Source: Diadema setosum
Taxonomy: Eukaryota; Echinodermata; Echinoidea; Diadematoida; Diadematidae
Length of the DNA: 64,000 nt
NCBI GenBank assembly: GCA_033980235.1
Contig: CM067065.1
Coordinates: 23,573,337 to 23,637,336 of the forward strand
Direction of reading: 5' to 3'
The notes beneath the pieces are model-generated. The model was given only the letters and a program-made list of their open reading frames with translations, was not told the DNA's origin and did no database searches. Positions 60,401 through 64,000 of the stretch are shown one piece after another. The stretch's first letter is position 1. Each line of letters begins with the position of its first letter. The translations under genes were made by a program, and so were the position numbers.

Positions 60401-60598
60401 TTGATATCAGTGTTGTTGGATATAGATTTTTGAACTACTAAGGATCAAATGTTGGAAATGCTTTTTGTGATATCCAGTATAAATAATATAAGCCTGCAAA
60501 TACTTGTATGTGTCCTTTCGTTCATCTTGCACGTACCACAGCTGAATGTCATCAACGTTAACGGAGTGGCAGTGAAAGATCTGATTGGTCAGAGATAG
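9446..60598 (+). CDS. Predicted membrane-anchored Ig-Ig-TM-NACHT-LRR-NACHT-LRR receptor (17 exons, 1843 aa)
   Basis: Joining 9446-9518, 12512-12811, 14228-14569, 15058-15180, 16889-16957, 17575-19124, 29450-29611, 31944-32126, 34971-35153, 41357-41539, 49111-49284, 50273-50348, 51735-53275, 54789-54950, 56447-56629, 57445-57615 and 60542-60598 gives one uninterrupted reading frame. Approximate residue order: signal peptide 1-24, Ig V-like 25-124, Ig C-like 125-239, transmembrane 245-267, linker 268-302, NACHT module 303-819, leucine-rich exons 820-1140, second NACHT 1140-1653, second leucine-rich block 1654-1843. NLRs are normally cytosolic nucleotide-operated immune sensors, and Ig domains normally bind extracellular ligands, so the inferred role is an immune receptor with an outer sensor and an inner nucleotide switch. 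Every junction is phase-matched. The weak points are the linker exon and the joins 15180/16889 and 50348/51735, because reading through either donor meets a stop. It could therefore be two or three separate transcripts. Confidence 0.6.
9519..12511 (+). other. Intron 1
   Basis: Contains a TG repeat (about 9676-9714), a GA repeat (about 9806-9851), a C run near 10082 and an AT repeat (about 11527-11584). It ends with the acceptor TCTAGCCTCAG. The open frames inside are repeat-derived or short. No transposon with clear ends is seen. Confidence 0.5.
12512..12811 (+). CDS. Exon 2: V-like immunoglobulin domain
   Basis: This 300 nt exon is phase 1 at both ends, the usual arrangement of an Ig domain exon. 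The features of a V-set fold are visible: first cysteine at residue 44 (RLPCDL), core tryptophan at 55 (VSWIKE), and the DxGxYxC signature DEGLYLC with the second cysteine at 105. The region between the cysteines is 60 residues, V-set sized. The last strand (STFMRVN) has no FGxG J-like motif. The donor is GTGAGT. It would form the outermost, ligand-facing domain. The open frame continues upstream of the acceptor to a TAA at 12409, but the acceptor phase and the signal exon favour the start given here. Confidence 0.8.
12812..14227 (+). other. Intron 2
   Basis: Holds a CA repeat at about 13042-13078 and otherwise AT-rich sequence. The acceptor is TTCTTTTCGTAG. Confidence 0.5.
14228..14569 (+). 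CDS. Exon 3: C-like immunoglobulin domain
   Basis: This 342 nt phase 1-1 exon encodes a second Ig domain. Key residues are the first cysteine at 161 in TCVVSGFRPNISMSW, the tryptophan at 174 (13 residues later) and the second cysteine at 217 in FLCNATG. The spacing of 56 and the CxVxGFxPxxxxxxW pattern resemble the C-type sets used next to V domains in receptors. An additional cysteine pair at 135 and 146 lies before the domain core and could form a local disulphide. N-x-S/T sites (for example NLT, NIS and NAT) suggest glycosylation. The junction codons are S125 and G239. Without splicing at 14569 the frame continues into an unrelated tail. Confidence 0.8.
14570..15057 (+). other. Intron 3
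   Basis: Short AT-rich intron with an ATT/ATC repeat at about 14700-14765. The acceptor is CAAACTTCAG. Confidence 0.5.
15058..15180 (+). CDS. Exon 4: transmembrane segment
   Basis: The 123 nt phase 1-1 exon encodes a short polar stalk (TSDN) and a hydrophobic run of about 23 residues (GLIIGLTIGLPVAVVILLIL then VAV), followed by HLPKHYLEDLRK. The basic residues after the membrane segment predict a type I orientation with the following domains inside the cell. The donor GTATGA at 15181 is acceptable. If that donor is not used, the frame adds a lysine-rich tail of 11 residues and stops at 15210-15212, which would make an Ig-Ig-TM receptor without any NLR part. Confidence 0.75.
15181..16888 (+). 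other. Intron 4
   Basis: Contains a CA repeat at about 15762-15798 and AT-rich sequence. No DEATH, CARD or other adaptor-domain exon could be recognised here. Confidence 0.5.
16889..16957 (+). CDS. Exon 5: short charged cytoplasmic linker
   Basis: This 69 nt exon is phase 1 at both ends, with acceptor TATTTCACAG and donor GTAATC. It encodes about 23 residues with basic (NRRRNN) and acidic (RDEEEG) stretches, a plausible juxtamembrane linker. It has no domain match, so it is supported only by splice sites, phase and an open frame. Skipping it would still keep the frame, because exons 4 and 6 are also phase 1. Confidence 0.5.
16958..17574 (+). other. Intron 5
   Basis: A 123-codon open frame at 16995-17366 has no recognisable domain and lies in the intron. 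The acceptor CATTTCCAAG matches in position the acceptor of the second NACHT exon. Confidence 0.45.
17575..19124 (+). CDS. Exon 6: NACHT nucleotide-binding domain, module 1
   Basis: This 1550 nt exon carries a complete NACHT domain of the NLR family of STAND ATPases, which bind ATP/dATP and switch between closed and oligomerising forms. Visible motifs are Walker A GEGGVGKTT (lysine at residue 395), Walker B VLLVFDGFDEF (Asp 467, Asp 470 and Glu 471) and sensor 1 VIVTTRPWR (Arg 503). The winged-helix/C-terminal region includes FPHKLLKEYVAGLYF, a conserved NLR block. A helical region of about 60 residues precedes the domain (KEQVQQCKEELKTYYR). It starts in phase 1 and ends in phase 0 with GCA before GTGAGT. 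The reading frame would run a further 30 codons into the intron before stopping at 19215. It is clearly paralogous to 51735-53275. Confidence 0.95.
20220..21420 (+). repeat. Left-arm tandem array of about 165 bp units
   Basis: At least six units are seen, each marked by GGGGCCCCAGACAGTAGCCC (near 20246, 20377, 20537, 20697, 20879 and, diverged, 21030). Each unit also has a CA-rich spacer, TTCAGCTGAAAAGGGTCACG, and CAGAGATATCCAAAACACCA. Unit length varies because of the CA spacer. Open frames of 80-100 codons here are simply these repeats. Confidence 0.8.
21422..22418. mobile_element. 997 bp MITE-like element nested in the left arm
   Basis: TIRs GGCTGCGTTTATCAACT at 21422 and the complement ending at 22418 are flanked by TTA on both sides, a duplication typical of PIF/Harbinger-type elements. 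The 165 bp host unit reads through cleanly if the insert and one TTA are removed. The body holds degenerate tandem AAAGGGCTTTCGAAAGGGCT units in inverted blocks (21440-21780 and 22150-22400), whose translation gives Gly-Lys-Arg strings. No transposase is present. Confidence 0.75.
22440..24060. other. Centre of the foldback element, left part
   Basis: About 22450-23560 is AT-rich without motifs. About 23570-24050 contains more, diverged copies of the arm unit (GGGCCCTTGGTG and CACCAAACCCATCCAGTTAT), broken by an AT repeat at 23830-23915 and a T run. Confidence 0.5.
24445..25546. repeat. Tandem repeat block with DR1-like TGACCTTTGACCT words
   Basis: The block is bounded by short inverted ends, GTCTCGCC near 24446 and GGCGAGAC near 25539. 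It has two tandem families: about three units of roughly 155 bp (24510-24880, sharing CCAAGTTTGGTCACAAACGG) and about three to four units of roughly 155 bp (24890-25440, sharing AGAGAGTCTTGCAAGTAAAC). A GACGGACGAC run lies at 25468-25500. Most units carry one exact TGACCTTTGACCT. Confidence 0.6.
24514..25135. promoter_or_regulatory. Five exact DR1-type nuclear-receptor half-site pairs
   Basis: TGACCTTTGACCT occurs at 24514, 24671, 24825, 24966 and 25123. Its complement AGGTCAAAGGTCA is the consensus direct repeat with one-base spacing bound by RXR/HNF4/COUP-TF receptors. The sites repeat because the unit is tandem. Use as an enhancer is inference. Confidence 0.35.
26735..29324 (-). repeat. 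Right-arm array of the foldback element
   Basis: The same roughly 165 bp units occur in reverse orientation, most intact at 28420-29320 (marker GGGCTACTGTCTGGGGCCCC) and progressively diverged toward 26735. A TTA microsatellite at about 27571-27641 and unrelated stretches interrupt it. Confidence 0.75.
27571..27641. repeat. TTA microsatellite
   Basis: About 23 uninterrupted ATT/TTA units, inside the right arm of the foldback element. Confidence 0.9.
29450..29611 (+). CDS. Exon 7: leucine-rich exon type 1, module 1
   Basis: A 162 nt exon, phase 0-0, with acceptor CCTATCAG and donor GTAAGA. Its 54 residues begin QSLHISNVNF and include SLDLAEGMCLSRVLCKV and HVDFYKIVG. It aligns along its whole length with 54789-54950 (same length, same QSL start and DFYKI block). 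In echinoderm-type NLRs this position begins the leucine-rich ligand-sensing and autoinhibition region. Confidence 0.8.
29612..31943 (+). other. Intron 7
   Basis: Holds a C run near 29810, a CAAA repeat near 30040, a CA repeat at 30139-30161, a GA repeat at 31326-31346 and a 255 bp MITE at 31439-31693. It ends in a long T tract and CTACAG. Confidence 0.5.
31439..31693. mobile_element. 255 bp MITE, copy 1
   Basis: Inverted ends TGAAGGGTTTGTTTGCAAAA and TTTTGCAAACAAACTCTTCA, with TA outside both ends. It is a near copy of 58053-58301, so it is a dispersed family. There is no coding content, although read-through open frames exist on both strands. Confidence 0.75.
31944..32126 (+). CDS. Exon 8: 61-residue leucine-rich exon
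   Basis: A 183 nt exon, phase 0-0, with acceptor TTGCTACAG and donor GTATGT. It encodes IQDLNLSFDIF, LARWVCNMPRLSTLSL and FPDKFLSTAVNLASSCQ, the arrangement of roughly two 28-30 residue leucine-rich repeats. It matches exons 9, 10 and 15 in length, phase and the WVCxMPxLSxxxL core, so these exons form one family made by exon duplication. Confidence 0.85.
32127..34970 (+). other. Intron 8
   Basis: About 32127-34230 has no recognisable feature. The last 740 bases are occupied by MITE copy A (34232-34929), which ends only about 40 bases before the exon 9 acceptor. Confidence 0.5.
34232..34929. mobile_element. About 700 bp MITE, copy A of three
   Basis: Begins GTGATCCTGCATCACAAAAC and ends GTTTTGTCATGCAC. 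It shares with 50758-51426 and 53425-54095 internal words such as AAGCGCTTAATCTTT and GCAACAACAATGAAGGGATT. It is non-coding. Confidence 0.75.
34971..35153 (+). CDS. Exon 9: 61-residue leucine-rich exon
   Basis: A 183 nt exon, phase 0-0, with acceptor TTTCTACAG and donor GTAGGA. It reads IQDLTLAIREF, MAQWVCTLPCLSSFKLEC and SSDNFFSKAADLAQSCQ. It is closely related to exons 8 and 10. The polypyrimidine tract abuts the end of a MITE. Confidence 0.85.
37100..37140. other. Alternating GC/GT tract in left arm, Z-DNA-prone
   Basis: An alternating purine-pyrimidine run with GCGCGCGCGTACGCGT. Its inverted partner lies at about 38293-38326 in the right arm. It is noted as structure only. Confidence 0.5.
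38985..39345. repeat. SINE-like insertion with degenerate tRNA-like head, right arm only
   Basis: About 39086-39155 resembles part of a tRNA: a D-arm-like GTCAGTGCATAGCGC, an anticodon-like loop ACTCGTAAT and a B-box/T-arm-like GGTTCGAGGCTC. A T-rich tail region of about 170 bases follows. The matching place in the left arm lacks this segment, so it inserted after the arms formed. The acceptor stem does not pair, so a working tRNA gene is not claimed. Confidence 0.4.
41357..41539 (+). CDS. Exon 10: 61-residue leucine-rich exon
   Basis: A 183 nt exon, phase 0-0, with acceptor GGACAG and donor GTATGT. It reads LQDLKLVIYPW, ALCVCSLPSLSSFGVEC and LSDNFFSTAAVLAQKCQ. It belongs to the same exon family as exons 8, 9 and 15. 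Module 2 lacks counterparts of exons 9 and 10. Confidence 0.85.
43714..44694 (+). pseudogene. LINE APE-type endonuclease (remnant)
   Basis: The open frame contains the endonuclease/exonuclease/phosphatase motifs LNIRSINKH, LSETWL, IVYRPPS, MGDFNIDL and SGITDHFPI, with PTRVT and STLLDNIF between. This enzyme nicks target DNA for retrotransposition. The frame breaks near 44690 and coding resemblance resumes in another frame at 44642-44965 (linker region with LPWITKSL), so the ORF2 polyprotein is disrupted here. Confidence 0.8.
44690..46805 (+). pseudogene. LINE reverse transcriptase, broken by frameshifts and stops
   Basis: RT blocks are found in successive frames: linker to 44962, a frame change in an A run near 44950, another near 45192, then NYRPISLLSS, FGFRQKHST and FLDFSKAFDTINHEIL up to a stop at 45883. 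The catalytic FADDSNIF is in a different frame near 45983, and the C-terminal part is an open frame at 46122-46805. All blocks are in the right order, so this is one decayed copy and not several fragments. Confidence 0.8.
49111..49284 (+). CDS. Exon 11: 58-residue leucine-rich exon
   Basis: A 174 nt exon, phase 0-0, with acceptor TTTATTCCAG and donor GTAAAT. It reads IREIHMATSIDW, LAKFLCRMPYLTFADLRC and LPKEFFQTIVSQTTRTK. Its counterpart in module 2 is 57445-57615, which shares the FLCRMP core and CDNLP. Together they define a distinct penultimate exon type. Confidence 0.8.
49285..50272 (+). other. Intron 11
   Basis: Contains AT repeats at about 49700-49735 and 50164-50191 and a GT repeat at 50195-50217. 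The acceptor is CATTCTATAG. Confidence 0.5.
50273..50348 (+). CDS. Exon 12: C-terminal tail of module 1 / linker to module 2
   Basis: A 76 nt exon, phase 0 at its start and phase 1 at its end, reading LDCITVNGHPVNELISEKQS and a short RMHDT end. The donor GTATTT permits joining to the phase-1 acceptor of the second NACHT exon, where the split codon becomes Gly. If the donor is ignored the frame adds nine residues and stops at 50372-50374. Its module 2 counterpart at 60542 ends in a stop instead. This exon decides whether one or two modules are made. Confidence 0.6.
50758..51426. mobile_element. MITE copy B, best-preserved of three
   Basis: The ends GTGACCCTGCATCACAAAAC and GTTTTGTGATGCAGGATCAC are inverted repeats. 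The element lies between AT and CA microsatellites, so its target duplication is obscured. The interior matches copies at 34232 and 53425. Confidence 0.8.
51423..51490. repeat. Compound CA-AT microsatellite
   Basis: CA repeats pass directly into AT repeats at the right border of MITE copy B. This suggests the microsatellite grew from the MITE's ATCAC end or that the MITE inserted in it. Confidence 0.8.
51735..53275 (+). CDS. Exon 13: NACHT domain, module 2
   Basis: This 1541 nt exon is a full paralogue of exon 6: the same phase-1 start and phase-0 end, the same KEQVQQCKxELKxYYR lead-in, Walker A GEGGVGKTT (lysine 1229) and Walker B VFDGFDEF (Asp 1301, Asp 1304 and Glu 1305). In sensor 1 the arginine of VIVTTRPWR is replaced by lysine (VIVTTKPWR, residue 1337), which could alter nucleotide sensing. 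The C-terminal NLR block reads FPHPFFLEYIAGAYF. There are no stops or frameshifts, which argues that it is functional. The first in-frame ATG is at 51851, but starting there would cut off the conserved lead-in, so the exon is taken from the acceptor at 51734. Confidence 0.95.
53276..54788 (+). other. Intron 13
   Basis: Contains MITE copy C (53425-54095), a G run at 54453-54471 and otherwise plain sequence. The acceptor is CCTTTTAG. Confidence 0.5.
53425..54095. mobile_element. MITE copy C
   Basis: Related along its length to copies A and B (GAAGGGATTATCAGATTA, AAGCGCTTAATCTTTACCA). The left terminal GTGATCCTGCATCAC is eroded and the right end reads GTTTTGTGGTGCACGGTCAC. It lies in the intron that follows the NACHT exon of module 2. 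Confidence 0.7.
54789..54950 (+). CDS. Exon 14: leucine-rich exon type 1, module 2
   Basis: A 162 nt exon, phase 0-0, with acceptor CCTTTTAG and donor GTTAGA. It reads QSLRIDKVEC, LAKVMCSSPVLCKV and HIDFYKILS. It has the same length as exon 7 and starts with the same residues, confirming that the second module repeats the exon order of the first. Confidence 0.8.
54951..56446 (+). other. Intron 14
   Basis: Contains an ATT repeat at 55325-55350 and no recognised element. The acceptor is GACATACAG. Confidence 0.5.
56447..56629 (+). CDS. Exon 15: 61-residue leucine-rich exon, module 2
   Basis: A 183 nt exon, phase 0-0, with donor GTATTT. It reads IRDLKLSFERF, LARWVCTLPNLSRFHLVS and LPDNFLSTAADLASSCK. 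It is closest to exon 8 (shared LSF start and SPYxPD block), not to exons 9 or 10, as expected if those two arose by exon duplication in module 1 or were lost from module 2. Confidence 0.85.
56630..57444 (+). other. Intron 15
   Basis: No recognisable feature. The acceptor is TTTTTTCAG. Confidence 0.5.
57445..57615 (+). CDS. Exon 16: 57-residue leucine-rich exon, module 2
   Basis: A 171 nt exon, phase 0-0, with donor GTAACT. It reads IQELSIEIHTDW, LAEFLCRMPQVESANLQC and LPREFHIIVSEATSRM, the counterpart of exon 11 with one codon fewer. Confidence 0.8.
58053..58301. mobile_element. 249 bp MITE, copy 2
   Basis: Inverted ends TGAAGAGTTTGTTTGCAAAA and TTTTGCAAACAAACTCTTCA, with TA outside both. 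It is highly similar to 31439-31693. The two copies are not at equivalent positions of the two gene modules, so they are independent insertions. Confidence 0.75.
58704..59924. mobile_element. 1.2 kb inverted-repeat element with TTTAAACGCA words
   Basis: Left end GGCCCCATTGCTAGAAAC and right end GTTTCTAACAAAGAGGCCC are imperfect inverted repeats, each followed inward by TGCGTTTAAACGCA palindromes. There is no coding content, and the exact ends and target duplication are uncertain. Confidence 0.55.
60542..60598 (+). CDS. Exon 17: terminal exon with stop
   Basis: Eighteen codons (LNVINVNGVAVKDLIGQR) then TAG at 60596-60598. It is the counterpart of exon 12 (shared INVNG-like core and DLI/ELI). 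A donor-like CACAG/GTATGA persists at 60612, just past the stop, at the place equivalent to the exon 12 donor. No clear AATAAA follows within the next few hundred bases, so the 3' end is unassigned. Confidence 0.65.
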   Translation: MNVINVNGVAVKDLIGQR

Positions 60599-60792
60599 TA
60601 AAGGAGGCACAGGTATGATTATGCTATCTTATCTAATATAACACAGTTTAAATGGGTTTCTTCATGAAATGTAATATTTATGCAATATGGTCAATTTTAT
60701 AATCTAGTCATGTAGCCTTAAGACGAGCAATAATAACACCATTTTATGTGACCACGTGTGTATGTGCGTGTGCACGTGTATGTTTTTCTGTT
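60599..60792 (+). other. Probable 3' flank of the gene
   Basis: Plain AT-rich sequence. A GTATGTGCGTGTGCACGTGT tract lies near 60760. It may be 3' UTR. Confidence 0.35.
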
Positions 60793-61192
60793 TGAATGAA
60801 TGAATGAATTTATTATCCAATGCAATAACAATCATTGTACATGTTTATAGTCGTATCAGTTACATAAAAAAGCGAGAATAGGAACCAGAAAAAAGCCTGA
60901 ATGCTAGTCAAGTCTGGCCCCTTACAATTTATGCAGTTATAAAGTATAATTATTTCTTAGTTTATTACCGTTCCGTAATGTGTTACGATTACCAATTATC
61001 AATAACTCTAGCGCTAAAGAAAGGAAAGAATATCTGATTAAATGAACAGTTTGTGAGGTAATGAATCTACTGATAATCTGTAATCCATGTATATCAAGAA
61101 CATAAACAATGTCTACATATAGCGAAAAAATAGTACAATTGTATTTACATTTGAAAAGGTAAAATATATTCTAACAAAATGTCAGGAGTACA

Positions 61193-61702
61193 TTAACTTT
61201 CTAACAAAAGTTCTTCGACAGCTTTTCGAAAACTTGATCTTGATGGTTTCTTCCTAATTTTGATTGGTAGGTCATTCCAAAAAACCGAACCTAGGTAAGA
61301 TAAACCCTCTTTTCCCAAGCTCGTCTTTACCTTTGGTATATAAAGATTCTCATCTTCTTTTTTTTCCCTTGTACTATATACATGTTGAATTAATGAACAA
61401 TATTCTGACAGCGAATGTTGCAAATTCTCATTAATCAAGTCATACATAAAATTACAGATAGATAATCTATGCAGTTGATAAACATCAAGTATCTTGATAT
61501 CCCCGAATAATGGTCTTGACCTTGTCATGTATGTACTGAATGTTATCACACGTAGTGCCATTTTTTGAATTAATAGTATAGAATTAAGATCAACTTTTTT
61601 AGCTCCCCCCCCCCCCGAACTTCGATACCATATGAGTATATGAATATAAGAATGACCCAAGTCCATGGAAGACCATTTCGAGTAAACTAAAAAAAACTTC
61701 AT
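61193..61702 (-). pseudogene. LINE reverse transcriptase C-terminal remnant
   Basis: Recognisable blocks are QKMALRVITFS, FMYDLINENL and SYLGSVFWNDLPIKIRKKPS, which match the order in the RT at 1267-3075. About the first 20 codons of this open frame lie in the inserted element and the C run, not in RT. It is non-functional because catalytic motifs are absent. Confidence 0.75.
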
Positions 61703-62133
61703 ATCTTTTTTGTTTGTCCAATAATATTCTATTTAACTGTGATGGGAAGGCAACATTGTATATACAAATTAGAGCATATATCATTATGACAATTAACATT
61801 AACATTGATTGTGGAGACGCCATTTTGTGTGATGGACTTGGGTCGTTCTTTGATTCATATGGACTTGGGTCGTTCTTTGATTCATATACATGAAATTCTG
61901 CTATAGAGATGAGAGAAGGACGAGAGAGGGCGCTATAATATGAATGTAATAATGACCCAAGTCCTTCATTCTTACATTCATATAAGACTTAACTCATTTA
62001 TTTCAGGCACTTCCGCGGGTGATTAGGATTTATCATTTATACACAAGATGAGTCCATGCATAAGCTACAATTTCACATGTCAAACTCAATTTGGCCAAAA
62101 ATTGGACTTGGGTCGTTCTTATATTCATATACT
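61635..62133. mobile_element. 499 bp inverted-repeat insertion inside the LINE fragment
   Basis: Ends AGTATATGAATATAAGAATG and the complement are inverted, with repeated GACTTGGGTCGTTCTT words inside. CATATG lies on both sides (61629-61634 and 62134-62139), and removing the insert plus one CATATG restores a continuous RT frame on the minus strand. It is non-coding. Confidence 0.75.
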
Positions 62134-62390
62134 CATATGTGATATGAGGTTGTATGAATGTCTTATATAGCAAAATCTAAATATTTTGTGGTACAACGTT
62201 TCGCAGTCGGTGTAGGATACCAACCTTTTTTCGTATACAATGTACATAATTTTAGTTTGGCAATATGACTTTTCCATGTCAAATGTTAATCAATGTCTAC
62301 TCCAATAAAAGTTGTTTCTATCATGTCTGCCTGTGATACGTCGATACTATGATTATATTGATTTTTACCATGTTAGGAAAGCCTCTATTC

Positions 62391-64000
62391 ATTGAAAAGA
62401 GTGTGCGTCACCATACGTGTCGCAAGCTGCCAAATTTACATCTAGTCACATAAATAGGTATGGAGGAAAAATTGATCCTGAGGGTAAGGGTGCGTGTATC
62501 CGAGGCATCTTCGTTTGGAGATGAATCTTTACTCCGTATTGCTCGTAAACCTTATGACCTGAAAACCTGCTCCTTTATTTTAGTGTTATTATTTTGTTGC
62601 TCTTGTATGTTATCACCATGCCCAGGGTCTTTTCATTCTCCAACACAGTGGCACTGAATGCAAGCGATGTAAGAAATGGTCCACGTTTCTGGGTAAGAAA
62701 GTTTACCAGTTCCGGACAAATCTGAATGAGCCGAGATTGGAATATGTTGGAGGAGGACATCGATATCTTAATAGTAGCTGGGGTCCGTTTCATGAATTCG
62801 TCACATAATAGTATTCAAATAAGTCTCAGAATGGCCAAAGTTGCTGCAATGTACATAGCTATGAGAGATTTTCAAGGAGAAGTAAATCCATTTCATGAAG
62901 TCTCTCATAAGTGTGTCCTATGACCGAAAAGTCGCTCATAAGACTTTCATGAAACCGACCACGGGCAAGCGGGCACACACCAGGAATAGTAGGCCAGCCA
63001 AGACGATTTTTTTTTTTTTTTTTTACTTTGGACGGCAAAATTTGTTAATGCTAAGTTTTCCAGCTGAAAGTCTTGCAAAAATACTCAAGTTTAGCGTACG
63101 GCCGGATGTCAAGCGCGTTTTTGCCGAAAAACGCCTTTTTTAGCACAAAATTTGAAAGAATGTATAAAATCACGATTTTTATTTTTTTACCGAAATAAGT
63201 AATGGTTGATAAGTACCTTTCAAACTAAAAATGTGTTATCTTCCATTTCAAGTTTAGAACCTGACTAATATACATTTGAATGTAGAATATTACACGCACA
63301 TATATGGCGCAATGAAACATAAAACCGTGATTTATTCAAAATTGCACTTTGTAAAATCTACCAATATTTCAAAGTTTTTAAACTACCTAAATCAATCTAT
63401 TCAAAAGTTTTTATTTTTTTCGAAATATAATATATGTTCTGATATCTCATGTAGCAAAGAAATTAGAAGATAAGGCGAAAGATAACTCGTTTTATGTTAT
63501 CCTAAATGGGACGATGTATTTTTACCGGACGCGCATTTTGAATGAAAAATCGAATGTATAGCGTAGGCCCATATTATATTGTACATGGTATAGTGTGTGT
63601 AGGTATTTATCTTACATAATCGGCGAAGTCAATGGACAGGTTGGATAGTTGACTGCAAAAAACCCTTTGTGGCACCTTCATATGACTGAAATGTGCTTCT
63701 TTGCCCCCCCCCCCCCCCCAAAAAAAAAAAATAATAAAATCATTAGTGTTGTTACCATGGCAACTGACAATTATTAGGTCACTCCCTGAAAATTTCAAAT
63801 ATTCATGATTGTAAAACGTACAAAAGTGTTGAAACATTTTGTGTGTGTGTGAAAAATGTATCAATCTAACGAATCTATGTTTAACAATGAAACCTAAGAG
63901 TTATATATAAATTGTTTACTATGTTAGGAAATGGTTGTCATGGAAACCGTGATAACAAATCACGTTTTACTGGGAAAAATTACGATACCAAAGCTCCCAT
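62391..64000. other. Downstream region, no gene recognised
   Basis: Contains a small inverted-repeat element at about 62780-62961, a T run near 63008, and a C run at 63703-63719 followed by A-rich sequence. Open frames of 65-85 codons have no recognisable content. A further NLR module was not seen before the window ends. Confidence 0.45.
62780..62961. mobile_element. About 180 bp MITE-like inverted repeat
   Basis: GGTCCGTTTCATGAA at 62782 is mirrored by TTCATGAAACCGACC ending at 62960. A second pair, around CTCATAAG, lies inside. Boundaries and target duplication are uncertain. Confidence 0.45.

Larger units (their letters stand above)
57616..60541 (+). other. Intron 16
   Basis: Contains a C run (57703-57718), a 249 bp MITE (58053-58301) and an inverted-repeat element (about 58704-59924). 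The remainder has no feature. The acceptor is TACCACAG. Confidence 0.5.
60793..62390 (-). mobile_element. LINE 3' fragment, minus strand, interrupted by another element
   Basis: The 3' terminus is at about 60793-60810 with tandem TGAA/ATTC copies. Coding sequence for the RT C-terminus runs at 61193-61634 and, after the insert at 61635-62133, continues at about 62140-62390 (for example TTFIGVDID and HLTWKSHI). An in-frame stop lies in the upstream part. The family is the same as or close to the one at 885-3095. The 5' part of RT and the endonuclease are absent. Confidence 0.7.

Overview
The window looks like genomic DNA of a marine deuterostome, most likely an echinoderm and probably a sea urchin. 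The reasons are large AT-rich introns, many microsatellites, frequent GGCCTA words in introns, several TA-flanked short inverted-repeat elements, CR1/Jockey-like LINEs, and NLR-type NACHT and leucine-rich exons. The species assignment is inference. No prokaryotic features are present.

The backbone is one plus-strand gene. Hand-joined exons with canonical splice sites give a phase-consistent ORF of 5532 nt (1843 codons plus stop) from 9446 to 60598. The order is: signal peptide exon (9446-9518), V-like immunoglobulin exon (12512-12811), C-like immunoglobulin exon (14228-14569), transmembrane exon (15058-15180), short charged linker exon (16889-16957), NACHT exon 1 (17575-19124), six leucine-rich/terminal exons (29450-50348), a second NACHT exon (51735-53275) and four more leucine-rich/terminal exons (54789-60598). 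The Ig/TM/NACHT part uses phase-1 junctions and the leucine-rich part uses phase-0 junctions. The predicted product is a membrane-anchored immune receptor: two Ig domains outside, one membrane pass, then two tandem NACHT-LRR modules in the cytosol. Retention of either of two introns would give shorter products: an Ig-Ig-TM receptor, or a single-module Ig-NLR.

1-9445 is intergenic. It holds a 5'-truncated LINE on the minus strand (about 885-3095), a 1.35 kb GC-rich-armed element (3233-4579), a 530 bp MITE-like element (4957-5486) and a nested MITE pair (7384-7814).

Introns are loaded with repeats. Intron 6 contains a 9.3 kb foldback element (19986-29324) with long arms of about 165 bp repeats, an apparent ATACT target duplication and nested insertions. 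Intron 9 contains a 5.1 kb inverted pair (35236-40360) with arms of about 2.3-2.5 kb. Intron 10 contains a decayed LINE with endonuclease and reverse transcriptase (43714-47420). Three copies of one roughly 680 bp MITE and two copies of one roughly 250 bp MITE sit in other introns. Downstream of the gene is a minus-strand LINE 3' fragment (about 60793-62390), itself interrupted by a 499 bp inverted-repeat insertion flanked by CATATG.

The gene model is based on reading splice consensus, phase and domain motifs by eye. No transcript or homology search was available.
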